Positions 48,655 to 57,603 of a stretch of 64,000 bases of DNA are shown piece by piece (the stretch's first letter is position 1; every line of letters begins with the position of its first letter). Below the pieces are notes generated by a model, which ran no database searches, was not told the origin of the DNA, and was given only the letters and a program-made list of their open reading frames with translations. The position numbers and the translations under genes were made by a program. The DNA is from Nocardia sp. NRRL S-836 (GTDB taxonomy: Bacteria; Actinomycetota; Actinomycetes; Mycobacteriales; Pseudonocardiaceae): contig NZ_LGDY01000107.1 in NCBI RefSeq assembly GCF_001279525.1, positions 139,926 through 203,925 on the forward strand, in the 5' to 3' direction.

Positions 48655-49557
48655 TTAAAGCCGCACGTAGAGGCGCAGCGTGACGTAGCCGGTCGTGGCC
48701 GAGATGAGGACCGCGACCAGGAACAGCCACGGCGAGACTATGAGGATGTCCAGGTAGCCGACCGGCGGGATGATGCCGGACTCGGTGAGGTTGCGGGTGA
48801 TCCGGTCCAGGAAGAACGCCTTGAACAGCACCAGGCCCGCCACCGCGGTGACCGCGCCGATGATGCCCGCGACGACCGCCTCGATGAGGAACGGCAGCTG
48901 CGTGTACCAGCGGGTCGCGCCGACCAGGCGCATGATGCCGACCTCGACGCGGCGGGTGAACGCCGACACCTGGATGGTGTTGGAGATCAGCAGCAACGCC
49001 GCGAACGCCTGGATGAGGGCGAGGATCAGCGCCACGTCGCGGAAGCCGTTGAGGCCGTCGAAGAACCGTTCCAGGAACTTGCCCTGGTCGTCGACGCCCT
49101 TCACGCCCGGCTTGCCCTGGAAGGCGTTCTTGATGACGTCGGTGCGCTCCGGGTCTTCGAGCTTCACCCGGAACGTGGCCGGGATGGCCTCCGGCCGTGC
49201 GAGCTTGAGCAGCTCGGGCTGGGCCTCGAAGATCTGCTTGAAGCGCTCGAAGCCCTCGTCGCGGTTCTGGTACACCACCGATTCGACACCGGAGGTCTGG
49301 TCGAGCTGGGACCGCAGCCCCGCGCAGGGCTGCTGGGTGCAGTCCTTGTCGTTGGCGCTGACGTCGTTGGTCAGCAGGACCGAGACCTCGAGCTTGCCCG
49401 CGTAGTTGGCCTGCATCTTGTCGACCATGCGGACGACGAGCAGGCCACCGCCGAGCAGCCCGAGCGAGATGGCGGTCGTGAGGATCATCGCGATCGTCAT
49501 CGTGACGTTCCGGCGAAGTCCGGTGACGACCTCGCTGAACACGAAGCTGGTACGCAT
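48655..49557 (-). CDS. ftsX: Cell-division protein FtsX
   Basis: 300 aa. Four membrane helices: one after the N-terminus (AMILTTAISLGLLGGGLLVV) and three in the C-terminal half. Between them lies an extracellular loop (about residues 45-165), with one Cys pair (DCTQQPCAG), that activates peptidoglycan hydrolases such as RipC in mycobacteria. ATG at 49557. It follows ftsE by 40 bp. Confidence 0.96.
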   Translation of the reverse strand: MRTSFVFSEVVTGLRRNVTMTIAMILTTAISLGLLGGGLLVVRMVDKMQANYAGKLEVSVLLTNDVSANDKDCTQQPCAGLRSQLDQTSGVESVVYQNRDEGFERFKQIFEAQPELLKLARPEAIPATFRVKLEDPERTDVIKNAFQGKPGVKGVDDQGKFLERFFDGLNGFRDVALILALIQAFAALLLISNTIQVSAFTRRVEVGIMRLVGATRWYTQLPFLIEAVVAGIIGAVTAVAGLVLFKAFFLDRITRNLTESGIIPPVGYLDILIVSPWLFLVAVLISATTGYVTLRLYVRL

Positions 49558-49597
49558 CGGGGGCGGGGTTCCTTGGGGGGTCGGGGGTGGGGAGCGC

Positions 49598-50287
49598 TTA
49601 GCGGCCGACGCCGTAAACGCCGCGCGCGTCATCACGGACGACCTTGCCGTACGACAGCTCCACGACGCGGCGCCGCATCGAGTCGACGATGCCGTGGTCG
49701 TGGGTGGCCATGATGACCGTCGTGCCGGTGCGGTTGATCCGCTCCAGCAGCAGCATGATGTCCTGGCTCGTGTCGGGGTCCAGGTTTCCGGTCGGCTCGT
49801 CGGCGATCAGCACCAGCGGGCGGTTCACGAACGCGCGGGCGATCGCGACGCGCTGCTGCTCACCACCGGAGAGCTCGGTGGGGAACCGGTCCTCCTTGCC
49901 GTCGAGGCCGACCAGCTGCAGCACCTCCGGCACCACCTTGACGATGGTGTTGCGGGGCTTGCCGATGACCTCGAGGGCGAACGCGACGTTCTCGGCGACC
50001 GTCTTCGTCGGCAGCAGGCGGAAGTCCTGGAACACACAGCCGATGGACTGGCGCAGGCGGGGGACCCTGCGCCGCGACATCTTGGCGACGTCGAAGTTGG
50101 AGACGTAGACGCGTCCCCTGGTCGGCACCTCTTCGCGCAGCAGCAGGCGCAGGAAGGTCGACTTACCGGACCCGGAGGGCCCGATCAGGAACACGAACTC
50201 GCCCTTCTCCATCTCGACGGACACGTCGTCGAGCGCGGGACGCGTAGAGGTCTTGTAGACCTTGGAAACGTGTTCGAGGCGAATCAC
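49598..50287 (-). CDS. ftsE: Cell-division ATP-binding protein FtsE
   Basis: 229 aa. ABC ATPase: Walker [18 protein letters not shown]-loop VFQDFRLLP, signature [14 protein letters not shown], Walker [15 protein letters not shown]-loop MATHDHG. GTG at 50287 chosen because the family starts [11 protein letters not shown]. Works with FtsX to control wall hydrolysis at division. First gene of ftsE-ftsX-smpB; a terminator after prfB separates it from prfB. Confidence 0.96.
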   Translation of the reverse strand: MIRLEHVSKVYKTSTRPALDDVSVEMEKGEFVFLIGPSGSGKSTFLRLLLREEVPTRGRVYVSNFDVAKMSRRRVPRLRQSIGCVFQDFRLLPTKTVAENVAFALEVIGKPRNTIVKVVPEVLQLVGLDGKEDRFPTELSGGEQQRVAIARAFVNRPLVLIADEPTGNLDPDTSQDIMLLLERINRTGTTVIMATHDHGIVDSMRRRVVELSYGKVVRDDARGVYGVGR

Positions 50288-50405
50288 GAGGCGCGAGTCT
50301 ACCCATGGCCGGGGTAAAGCCCCCGTTCCGGTTAACTTCCCGCCCCGGAAAGGCGAGCCCCGCCGTCGACAGGGCGTGGTCACCCCGGCACAACCGGTTG
50401 ACGAA

Positions 50406-50444
50406 AGGGCACGTTCGGACCATCGGACGGCCCGAACGTGCCCT
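50406..50444. terminator. Terminator of prfB
   Basis: AGGGCACGTTCGG / CCGAACGTGCCCT stem with a loop of about 13 bases, between the prfB stop and the ftsE start on the minus strand. Confidence 0.75.
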
Positions 50445-50487
50445 TCGCCTCAGATCAACGTGACCAGCCGTGTGGCGGCGCGCTCCG

Positions 50488-51591
50488 CTAGCCCTGCTGG
50501 GACTGCTTGCGCCACCGGATGCCGGCCTCGAGGAAGTCGTCGATCTCGCCGTCGAGCACCGCGGACGGGTTGCCGACCTCGTGGTTGTTCCGCAGGTCCT
50601 TGACCATCTGATACGGGTGCAGCACGTAGGAGCGCATCTGGTTGCCCCAGCTGGAGCCGGAGTCCTTCAGCGCGTCCATCTTCGCCTGCTCCTCCTGCCT
50701 GCGGCGTTCGAGCAGCTTCGCCTGCAGGACGGCCATGGCGGTGGCCTTGTTCTGCAGCTGCGAGCGCTCGTTCTGGCAGGACACCACGATGCCGGTCGGG
50801 ATGTGCGTGAGGCGCACGGCCGAGTCGGTGGTGTTGACGCCCTGGCCGCCGGGGCCGGAGGAGCGGTAGACGTCGACGCGCAGGTCCTTCTCGTCGATCT
50901 CGACGTGGTCGGTCTGCTCGACGACGGGGACGACCTCGACGCCGGCGAACGACGTCTGGCGGCGGCCCTGGTTGTCGAACGGCGAAATGCGCACGAGGCG
51001 GTGCGTGCCCTGCTCGACGCTCAGCGTGCCGTAGGCGTACGGCGCCGTGACGCGGAAGGTGGCGGACTTGATGCCGGCCTCTTCGGCGTAGGAGGTGTCG
51101 AAGACCTCGACGCCGTAGTTGTGGCGTTCCGCCCAGCGCGAGTACATGCGCAGCAGCATCTCGGCGAAGTCCGCGGCGTCGACGCCACCGGCTTCGGCGC
51201 GGATGGTGACCAGCGCGTTGCGCTCGTCGTACTCGCCCGACAGCAGCGTGCGCACCTCGAGGCTCGCGATCTCGTCGCGCAGCTTCGCGCGGTCGTTGTC
51301 CGCGTCGGCCTGGGCGTCGGCGTCCTCGGCCTCCTCCGCGAGCTCGTAGAGCAGCGGCAGGTCGTCGAGGCGTTCGCGCAGCCCGGTGATGCGGCGCAGC
51401 TCGCCCTGCTTGTGCGAGAGCTGGCTGGTGACCTTCTGCGCCTTCTCCTGGTCGTCCCAGAGGTCGGGGCGGGCCGCCTGCTCCTCCAGATCCGCGACCT
51501 GGGCACGCAGGGCATCGAGGTCCATCACCGCCTCGATGCTGCTCAGGGTGGCGGAGAGGTCCTTGATGTCTGCTTCGACGTCCGGATTCAC
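50488..51591 (-). CDS. prfB: Peptide chain release factor 2
   Basis: 367 aa. The catalytic GGQ is in [20 protein letters not shown]; the stop-codon-recognition SPF is in [16 protein letters not shown]. The frame is continuous: no programmed frameshift, as usual in high-GC actinobacteria. It reads UGA and UAA. Head of the prfB-ftsE-ftsX-smpB block. Confidence 0.96.
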   Translation of the reverse strand: MNPDVEADIKDLSATLSSIEAVMDLDALRAQVADLEEQAARPDLWDDQEKAQKVTSQLSHKQGELRRITGLRERLDDLPLLYELAEEAEDADAQADADNDRAKLRDEIASLEVRTLLSGEYDERNALVTIRAEAGGVDAADFAEMLLRMYSRWAERHNYGVEVFDTSYAEEAGIKSATFRVTAPYAYGTLSVEQGTHRLVRISPFDNQGRRQTSFAGVEVVPVVEQTDHVEIDEKDLRVDVYRSSGPGGQGVNTTDSAVRLTHIPTGIVVSCQNERSQLQNKATAMAVLQAKLLERRRQEEQAKMDALKDSGSSWGNQMRSYVLHPYQMVKDLRNNHEVGNPSAVLDGEIDDFLEAGIRWRKQSQQG

Positions 51592-51657
51592 AGCAGAAGA
51601 TTACGCCAAAGCCGGTCACCACCAGCGACCGGCCGCGAAACCGGCGCAGGTGACGGC

Positions 51658-51701
51658 GTCCGCGAGTGCCGCCGGCCCGGTTGCCGGCGGTACTCGCGGA
51701 C
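51658..51701. terminator. Terminator of the PadR gene
   Basis: GTCCGCGAGTGCCGCCGG / CCGGCGGTACTCGCGGAC, 18-bp stem with one mismatch and an 8-base loop, ten bases after the PadR stop on the minus strand. Confidence 0.75.
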
Positions 51702-51710
51702 GTCCCGGTC

Positions 51711-52211
51711 TCAGGCCGTGGGGATCGCGTCCAGGAACTTGAGCACGGCCTTCGCGTGGGCCAGGCCGAACTCGGCCACCGCCTTCGCGTAGGGGTCCTC
51801 GGCGGTCTTCGAGGCGCTGCGCGCGCTCTCCTGCTCAGCGCCGTACGTGGTGCGTGCCGTCGCCACCAGTGCCTCGCGCTGCTTCGCCGTCAGCGAGCCG
51901 GCGTGCACGAGCCGCAGGATCAGCGGGCTGCGCAGGTGGTCCGGGCCCGGCTCGGACAGCAGCCAGTTCTTGAAGGCCTTCTTGCCCGCCGCGGTGAGCA
52001 CGTACTGCTGGCTGGAGCGCGGCCCTTGCTTGCCGAGTCGCAGCAGGCCCTGGTCGGCCAGCGCGGGCAGCTCGCGGTACACCTGGCTGCGGGTCACGCT
52101 GAAGAACGCACCGAAGCGCTCCCCTGCCTCCGCCACCAACTGGCCACCGGTCTTGGGTCCGTCGTGCAGCAGCCCGAGCAGGGCGGCTGCGGTCGCATTC
52201 AGGTCTGACAC
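51711..52211 (-). CDS. PadR-family regulator
   Basis: 166 aa. N-terminal winged helix (ATAAALLGLLHDGPKTGGQL, SVTRSQVYRELPALADQGLLRLG, QQYVLTAAGKKAF) and C-terminal helical dimer domain (Vir_C-like, LILRLVHAGSLTAKQREALV). GTG at 52211. Direct and inverted repeats at 52241-52282 upstream are likely its own operator. The target may also be the small gene at 52617. Confidence 0.85.
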   Translation of the reverse strand: MSDLNATAAALLGLLHDGPKTGGQLVAEAGERFGAFFSVTRSQVYRELPALADQGLLRLGKQGPRSSQQYVLTAAGKKAFKNWLLSEPGPDHLRSPLILRLVHAGSLTAKQREALVATARTTYGAEQESARSASKTAEDPYAKAVAEFGLAHAKAVLKFLDAIPTA

Positions 52212-52240
52212 AACGACAACGTTCCCACGTCCGGGGGAAG

Positions 52241-52282
52241 CTGTCCACAATGGTCAGCCGTTCTGTCCACTGTGGCTGATCA
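52241..52282. promoter_or_regulatory. Repeats upstream of the PadR gene, likely operator
   Basis: CTGTCCACAATGG (52241-52253) and CTGTCCACTGTGG (52263-52275) are direct repeats with a 22-bp period. TGGTCAGCC (52251-52259) and GGCTGATCA (52274-52282) form an inverted repeat with one mismatch. They lie 30-71 bp before the PadR start. Confidence 0.5.
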
Positions 52283-52616
52283 CCGGGCTAGTCTGATGGG
52301 CCATGCGGAGCAACGAAAAGTCTCGCTGAGTAAGCGGCAGTTTTCGCGCCTCACGCGTTTGGCCGCTTGACCGTCCGTGTCCATCCCGGATGGAAAAATC
52401 CTTCCGCACAAACGAAACTCACCCGATCTCACCCGATCGGCGGCACTGCTCTCACCGGCCGAAGCCACCCGATTGGACGGACGAGGGCTCCCGTCGCACG
52501 ACCCGGTGATGTCCGTTCTGCCCTCTTTCGCCTCGGCGCAGGCCTGGAAAAATGATCACTGCCCTCGCCGGGGCGACAGCAGTGCGACGAGCAGCAGCAG
52601 CGGAGGTCGGGGAACC
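52283..52616. other. Leader region of the small zinc-motif protein
   Basis: 334 bp without a gene. An in-frame extension of the downstream small protein (from 52377) exists but its composition is not protein-like. CTTGACC near 52367 could be a -35. No riboswitch or clear terminator recognised. Confidence 0.4.
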
Positions 52617-52829
52617 ATGGGCATGAACCTGAAGTTGAAGTGGCTGGACCACAAGAAGGTCGCCATGCACACGCGTGCGTGGATGACCGGCGGCATCCCG
52701 GAGCAGGCGGGCAAGGACGAGTGCATGGTGTGCGGCAAGCAGATCCGCAAGCACCGCACGGTCAACGGTGAGGGCCGGATCTGTTCGAGCATGCTGTGCG
52801 CCCAGTACTGGGCGGAGAACATGACCTGA
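52617..52829 (+). CDS. Small protein with a four-cysteine zinc-ribbon-like motif
   Basis: 70 aa. NLKLKWLDHKKVAMHTRAWM is followed by CMVCGK (CxxC) and, 20 residues later, ICSSMLC (CxxxxC), a plausible zinc knuckle. Strong ribosome site CGGAGGT at 52601 before the ATG at 52617. Monocistronic, followed by a terminator. No family recognised with certainty; may be an RNA- or DNA-binding accessory. Confidence 0.65.
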   Translation: MGMNLKLKWLDHKKVAMHTRAWMTGGIPEQAGKDECMVCGKQIRKHRTVNGEGRICSSMLCAQYWAENMT

Positions 52830-52870
52830 ACCCCAGGCCCAGACCCGCCACACCGTGGCCAGAACACGCA

Positions 52871-52902
52871 GAAGGCCCGGAGTCCTGAGACTCCGGGCCT
52901 TC
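52871..52902. terminator. Strong hairpin terminator
   Basis: GAAGGCCCGGAGTC / GACTCCGGGCCTTC, perfect 14-bp stem with a 4-base loop. It serves the small gene (+) and/or the tRNA-fMet transcript (-). Confidence 0.8.
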
Positions 52903-52909
52903 CATCTAG

Positions 52910-52983
52910 TAGCGGGGACAGGATTTGAACCTGCGACCTCTGGGTTATGAGCCCAGCGAGCTACCGAGCTGCTCCACCCCGCG
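52910..52983 (-). tRNA. Initiator tRNA-fMet (CAT), copy 1
   Basis: 74 nt, no encoded CCA. Acceptor CGCGGGG / CCCCGCT leaves the first pair (C1-U72) unpaired, and the anticodon stem has the three G-C pairs (GGGCTCATAACCC) that mark initiators. Identical to the copy at 53263-53336. Confidence 0.93.
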
Positions 52984-53262
52984 CCGCTTCTAGCTTTTCT
53001 TGCTGTCTTGCTGTTGTAAGGAGAACTCTACACCCTCCAAAAACCCCTTTTCCACCACCCCCCTCTAACCACATCTCCGCAGGTCATCCCCCCTGCACTC
53101 CCCTGCAATCCCCCTGATCCCCCCGGACCTCCGTCAAGGTGGGCCCACCGGGTGGGGGTCCGGGGGCGAAGCCTCCCGGGTGGGGTTTGGGGGCTTCGCC
53201 CCCAATGCAAAATGCGAAAAAGCCCTGTTCGCGATCTCCGCGAACAGGGCCATCCCACTTTG
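52984..53262. other. Spacer between the two tRNA-fMet genes, with terminator
   Basis: Contains a hairpin GCCCTGTTCGCG / CGCGAACAGGGC at 53222-53250, terminator of the second tRNA on the minus strand. The remainder is C-rich non-coding sequence with long T/C tracts (52990-53110). Confidence 0.6.
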
Positions 53263-53336
53263 TAGCGGGGACAGGATTTGAACCTGCGACCTCTGGGTTA
53301 TGAGCCCAGCGAGCTACCGAGCTGCTCCACCCCGCG
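53263..53336 (-). tRNA. Initiator tRNA-fMet (CAT), copy 2
   Basis: 74 nt, identical in sequence to 52910-52983 including the unusual U72 and the three G-C pairs of the anticodon stem. Tandem duplication of the initiator tRNA, each copy with its own terminator. Confidence 0.93.
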
Positions 53337-53389
53337 TCGGTATGAATAGAACCTTACGCGGGGTGGAGCGGTTGATGCAAATCGAGCGG

Positions 53390-56300
53390 TCAGCCGGACG
53401 GTGTGGGGCTGGGCACAACGGACGACTGGCCGGTGGGCGGGGGTGAGGCCGACCCGGTGTTGTACTGCTTGAACCGCTTCGTCGCGTCGTCGAGGCGCTG
53501 GTAGGCCTGGCCGAGCTCGGTGAAGTTGCCGTTCGACTGGGCCTTCTTGATGTCGGCCAGTGCCGCGTCGATGTCGTTGACGGCCTTCTGCAGGTCCGGG
53601 CTGAGCGAGGTGTTGCCGTTGCCCGGGGTGGTCGTCGACGGCGGCGTGGAGGTCTGGCCGTTGCCGGGGTTGTCGCTGGGCGGCGGCACGACGGATCCGG
53701 CTCCGCTGAGCACCTGTTCGAGCGCTTCGCCGAGGGTGGAGGCGTAGCCGACGCGGTCGCCGTACCAGACGAGCACCTTGGACAGCTGCGGGAACGAGGT
53801 GTTGTTCGCCGCGCGCTCGATGTAGACGGGTTCGACGTAGAGCAGCGCGCCGCCGACCGGGAGGGTCAGCAGGTTGCCGTAGACGACGGACGTCTTCTGC
53901 AACGCCAGGACGTTGAGCTCCTTGCTGACGTTGTCCGAGGTGAGGAACTGCGTCTGGATCTGCTGCGGGCCCTTGGCGTCGGTGTTGAGCTGCAGCACGT
54001 TGATCTTGCCGTAGTTGTCCGGGTCGGAGCCGACCGAGACGTAGGCGGCCATGAACTCCCGGTTCTCGCGCACGAGCGGGCTCGTGAGCTGGAAGCGGAC
54101 CTTGCTGCCGTCGGTCGGGTCACCGGCCAGCACGTAGAACGGCGGCTGCGCGTCGCGGCGCTTCTTGGCCTCCGCCTGCTGGGCGTCGGCCGAGGTGACG
54201 TTGTCGATCGTCGGGTCCTGCGCCGGTGCCCAGTAGGACACGCCGGAGTAGAAGTCCGACGGCGAGGAGACGTGGTACTTCGACAGGATCTGCCGCTGCA
54301 CCTTGAACAGGTCCTCGGGGTAGCGGAAGTGCTGGCGCAGCTCCGGCTTGATGTCGCTGGCCGGCTTGACGGTGCCGGGGAAGACGCCCATCCACGCCTT
54401 GAGGACCGGGTCCTTCTCGTCGATCGCGTACAGCGACACCGTGCCGTCGTAAGCGTCCACAGTGGCCTTGACCGAGTTGCGGATGTAGTTGACGGGCTTG
54501 TTGACCTGCGAGATCACCACGCCGTCCGCGGTCAGCGAGTCGTTGGTGGCGTCACTGAGCGGCGTGCGCTGCGCGTACGGGTAGTTCTCCAGGGTGGTGT
54601 AGCCGTCGACGATCCACGTGATGCGGCCGTTGACGACGGCCGGGTACGGGTCGCTGTCGACGGTCAGCCACGGTGCGACGGCCTGCACGCGGTCGCGCGG
54701 CGTGCGCTTGAACAGGATCTTCGACTCGTCGGCGATCGACTGGTTGAAGAGGATGTTCCGTTCGCCGTAGTACGCGGCGAACGCGAGCTTGTTGAACAGG
54801 CTGCCGATCGGGACGCCGCCGGCACCGGTGTAGGTGTAGGACTTGGCGTCGGTGTCGTACTCGGCCGCGGAGCCGGTGGGCCGGCCGCCGACGATCGAGT
54901 AGTCGTTCGTGCCGAACAGCTCGCCGTAGTAGGTGCGGGGCTGCTCGACCTTGATGCCGTTGGACTCGTTGCCGACCTCGCCGTTGGGCTTGACCTCACC
55001 GGCCTTGAAGTCGGGGTAGCCGCCGTTGGACTGGTCGGCGACCTCGTTGACCTTGTTGGCCTCGGCGTAGACGAAGCCGTTGCCGTGGGTGTAGATGAGG
55101 TGCTGGTTGATCCAGTCGCGCTGGCCCTGCGGCAGGCTGTCGAGCTTCAGCTCGCGGACCGCCACGATGTAGTCGCGCAGCTTGCCGTCCACTGTGTACC
55201 GGTCGACGTCGAGCTTGCTGGGGAACCCGTAGAACGGCCGCAGCTGCTGGAACTGGGTGAACGTGCGGCCGAGCACCGCCGGGTCGAGCAGGCGGATGTT
55301 GCCCAGGGTGGCGGCGTCACTGGTCTTGATCTGGTCGTTCGGGACGTTCTGCTTGCCCTCGTACGGCTTGGTCGTGACCTTGTCGTCGGTGAGCCCGAAC
55401 GCCTGCCTGGTCGCCGCGATGTTGCGGGTGATCGACTCGGCTTCCTTCTGGATGGCGTTCGGCTTGACCGAGAACTGCTCCAGCACCGCGGGCCACGCCG
55501 CGCCGACCAGCACGCTGGACAGCACGAGCAGGACGGTCGCGATGGCGGGCAGCTGCACGTTGCGCATGAAGGCGCCCGCGAAGAACGCCACGGCGCAGAA
55601 CACCGCGATGCACAGCAGGATCAGCTTGGCGGGCAGCACCGCGTTGAGGTCGGTGTAGCTGGCGCCGACGAACTTCTCGTTCTCGTGCAGCAGCAGCTCG
55701 TACCGGTCGAAGAAGTACGCGACCGCCTTCAGCAGCACGAACGTGCCGGCGACCAGCGCCAGGTGCAGCCGCGCGGGACCCGAGAGCTGCCCGCCGCGAC
55801 CGGCCAGCCGGATGCCGCCGAAGAGGTAGTGCGCGATCACGGCGCCGATGAACGACACGGCCGTGGTGATGAACAGCCACGACAGCACGTACTCGTAGAA
55901 CGGCAGCTGGAACGCGTAGAAGCCGATGTCGTGGCCGAACTGCGGGTCGGTGATCCCGAACGGCTGGCCGTTGAGGAACAGCTGGACCTGCTGCCACTCA
56001 GCCTGCGCCGACGCGCCCGCGATCAGGCCGACGAACACCGGGATGCCGATGGAGAACCACCGCATCCGCCGCATCACGACCGTGCGGTAGCGGGCCACCG
56101 GGTCGTCCGGGCCGGAGACCGGCACGAACACCGGCCGGGCCCGGTAGGCGAGCCAGAGGTTGAGCCCGACGATGCCGCCGACCACGACCCCGACGGCCAG
56201 GAACAGCCCCAGCCGGGTGAGCAGCACTGTGCTGAAGACGTTGCGGAATTGGACCTCGCCGAACCACAGCCAGTTCACGTAGGTGTCGAGCAGCCGCGAT

Positions 56301-56398
56301 CCCGTGATGAGACCGAACAGGAGCACGACACCGACGATGAGCAGTATTCGACTGCGCCGGGACAGTTTCGGCAGTCCGACCGGAGGCCGTGTGGCCAC
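53390..56398 (-). CDS. UPF0182 membrane protein
   Basis: 1002 aa. Seven membrane helices in the first ~320 residues (ILLIVGVVLLFGLITG ...), a large extracellular domain (FYGFPSKLDVDRYTVDG, TYGELFGT-like NDYSIVGG region, LPVGGALLYVEPVYIE), and an acidic/Pro-Thr-rich tail (NGQTSTPPSTTTPGNGN). Universal in actinobacteria; function unknown. It is divergent from the PPA1309-like gene, the conserved arrangement. Confidence 0.93.
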   Translation of the reverse strand: MATRPPVGLPKLSRRSRILLIVGVVLLFGLITGSRLLDTYVNWLWFGEVQFRNVFSTVLLTRLGLFLAVGVVVGGIVGLNLWLAYRARPVFVPVSGPDDPVARYRTVVMRRMRWFSIGIPVFVGLIAGASAQAEWQQVQLFLNGQPFGITDPQFGHDIGFYAFQLPFYEYVLSWLFITTAVSFIGAVIAHYLFGGIRLAGRGGQLSGPARLHLALVAGTFVLLKAVAYFFDRYELLLHENEKFVGASYTDLNAVLPAKLILLCIAVFCAVAFFAGAFMRNVQLPAIATVLLVLSSVLVGAAWPAVLEQFSVKPNAIQKEAESITRNIAATRQAFGLTDDKVTTKPYEGKQNVPNDQIKTSDAATLGNIRLLDPAVLGRTFTQFQQLRPFYGFPSKLDVDRYTVDGKLRDYIVAVRELKLDSLPQGQRDWINQHLIYTHGNGFVYAEANKVNEVADQSNGGYPDFKAGEVKPNGEVGNESNGIKVEQPRTYYGELFGTNDYSIVGGRPTGSAAEYDTDAKSYTYTGAGGVPIGSLFNKLAFAAYYGERNILFNQSIADESKILFKRTPRDRVQAVAPWLTVDSDPYPAVVNGRITWIVDGYTTLENYPYAQRTPLSDATNDSLTADGVVISQVNKPVNYIRNSVKATVDAYDGTVSLYAIDEKDPVLKAWMGVFPGTVKPASDIKPELRQHFRYPEDLFKVQRQILSKYHVSSPSDFYSGVSYWAPAQDPTIDNVTSADAQQAEAKKRRDAQPPFYVLAGDPTDGSKVRFQLTSPLVRENREFMAAYVSVGSDPDNYGKINVLQLNTDAKGPQQIQTQFLTSDNVSKELNVLALQKTSVVYGNLLTLPVGGALLYVEPVYIERAANNTSFPQLSKVLVWYGDRVGYASTLGEALEQVLSGAGSVVPPPSDNPGNGQTSTPPSTTTPGNGNTSLSPDLQKAVNDIDAALADIKKAQSNGNFTELGQAYQRLDDATKRFKQYNTGSASPPPTGQSSVVPSPTPSG

Positions 56399-56492
56399 GA
56401 GGCACGCTCCTGGATCGCGGTATTTCGATACGTACGTTTAGTCCAACTCTACGGACGACGCCCTGGGTTCCCGTGAAGAGCGCCGTCTTACG

Positions 56493-57032
56493 ATGACACG
56501 CGTGTCAGCGAGTGAAACGCCAGCGGTCGTCCTCCCGACGGTCGCCCGCGAGGTAGAAGAGTTCGTAGCGGCCGGCGGCTGGGAACAGCCCCCGCAGCTC
56601 TTCGCCCTCGTGGCGACGGCCGACCTGATCGCCCAGCAGCCGGAGCTGCGCTCCCAGCTCGACGCGGAGGCCTCCCCGCTGACGCCGATCGCCCAGGACG
56701 CCCTCTCCGGCGACCTGGCCGACGCGCTGGCGGGCATCGAGTGGCCGCCCGCGGTCACCGGCTGCGCGCTGGCGCAGGAGATCGTCGTCCTGCCGCCGGA
56801 AGCCGAGACCGAGCTGCACCACGGCGAGCTCGACGACGAGGCCGCGCGCCAGTTCGCAGCGGAGCACCCGGCCCGCCGCGAGGCGCGCCTGGTCGCCGCC
56901 GTGCTGCGGGACGGCACGGTGTCGTGCGTGCTGCGGCTGCGCGGCACGGTCGAGGTCCCCGAGGAGTTCGTCGAGCACCCGGAGCTCGCGCCCAACCTCA
57001 CCGACGCCCTGCTCGCCACACTGCGGCCCTAG
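56493..57032 (+). CDS. PPA1309-family conserved protein
   Basis: 179 aa. Recognised by EEFVAAGGWEQPPQLFALVATADLIAQ, PPAVTGCALAQEIVVLPPEAE and the end VEHPELAPNLTDALLATLRP. Found throughout actinobacteria next to UPF0182 and the PDZ protease, as here. Function unknown, cytosolic. ATG at 56493; a GTG four codons later is an alternative. Confidence 0.88.
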   Translation: MTRVSASETPAVVLPTVAREVEEFVAAGGWEQPPQLFALVATADLIAQQPELRSQLDAEASPLTPIAQDALSGDLADALAGIEWPPAVTGCALAQEIVVLPPEAETELHHGELDDEAARQFAAEHPARREARLVAAVLRDGTVSCVLRLRGTVEVPEEFVEHPELAPNLTDALLATLRP

Positions 57033-57065
57033 TCGTCACACCTCCAGGCTGGCACAGCCCCGGCG

Positions 57066-57534
57066 CTTGATCGCGCCGGGGCGGTGTTCGTGCTGTTCGC
57101 CCGTGGCGGAACCCGTCACGCCCCCGATCGCCACGCGATCTTGTCGGACCCCCTGAGTACGTTGAAACGCAGGGGTTCCCAACACGGGGGTACCCCTGCG
57201 AAAGCACGCCCACAGCCCTACCGCGGGCAAGAAAGCCCAGCCCGCCGCGCGCAGAACGGCCGAGCACCACCGCAGGGTGAACGGCTGGGCTCCACTGCGG
57301 GCGGCGCCGGCCCGGCTCCAGCTCGGAGTTGGAACAGTCCAGGCCGGGCGCTTGATCACGCCGGGCGGTGTTGGCGCTGCTCACCCACGGCGGAACGCGT
57401 CACGCCCCCGGCCGCCACCCGATCTTGTCGGACCCCCTGAGTACGTTGAAACGCAGGGGTTCCCAACACGGGGGTACCCCTGCGAAAGCGCGCCCACAGC
57501 CCTTCCGCGAGCAAGAAAGCCTAGCTCACCGCAG
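57066..57534. repeat. Two ~185-bp non-coding direct repeats with internal palindromes
   Basis: 57066-57250 and 57350-57534 are similar along their length, and 57137-57204 is almost identical to 57421-57488 (offset 284). Each copy contains CGCAGGGGT ... ACCCCTGCG, a perfect 9-bp inverted repeat (57168-57200 and 57452-57484), and CTGAGTACGTTGAAACG in front of it. No coding frame is convincing. The unit may be a small mobile or regulatory element; it fills the gap between the PPA1309-like and PDZ-protease genes. Confidence 0.7.
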
Positions 57535-57545
57535 GCGGGAACGAC

Positions 57546-57585
57546 AGCGGGGCCTCCCGCACCGCCCGGCGCGAAAGACCCCGCT
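57546..57585. terminator. Terminator of the PDZ protease gene
   Basis: AGCGGGG / CCCCGCT stem enclosing a GC-rich inner loop, 19 bases after the stop on the minus strand. Confidence 0.5.
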
Positions 57586-57603
57586 GAAACCGTCACCCGC
57601 AGG

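Noticed and set aside
48148..51591. Programmed frameshift in prfB
   Set aside because: The frame is open from ATG to stop with normal RF2 length; no internal UGA is present.
54272..56476. 734-codon frame opposite the UPF0182 gene
   Set aside because: Antisense shadow with Val/Arg/Asp-rich translation and no motifs; UPF0182 is well conserved on the other strand.
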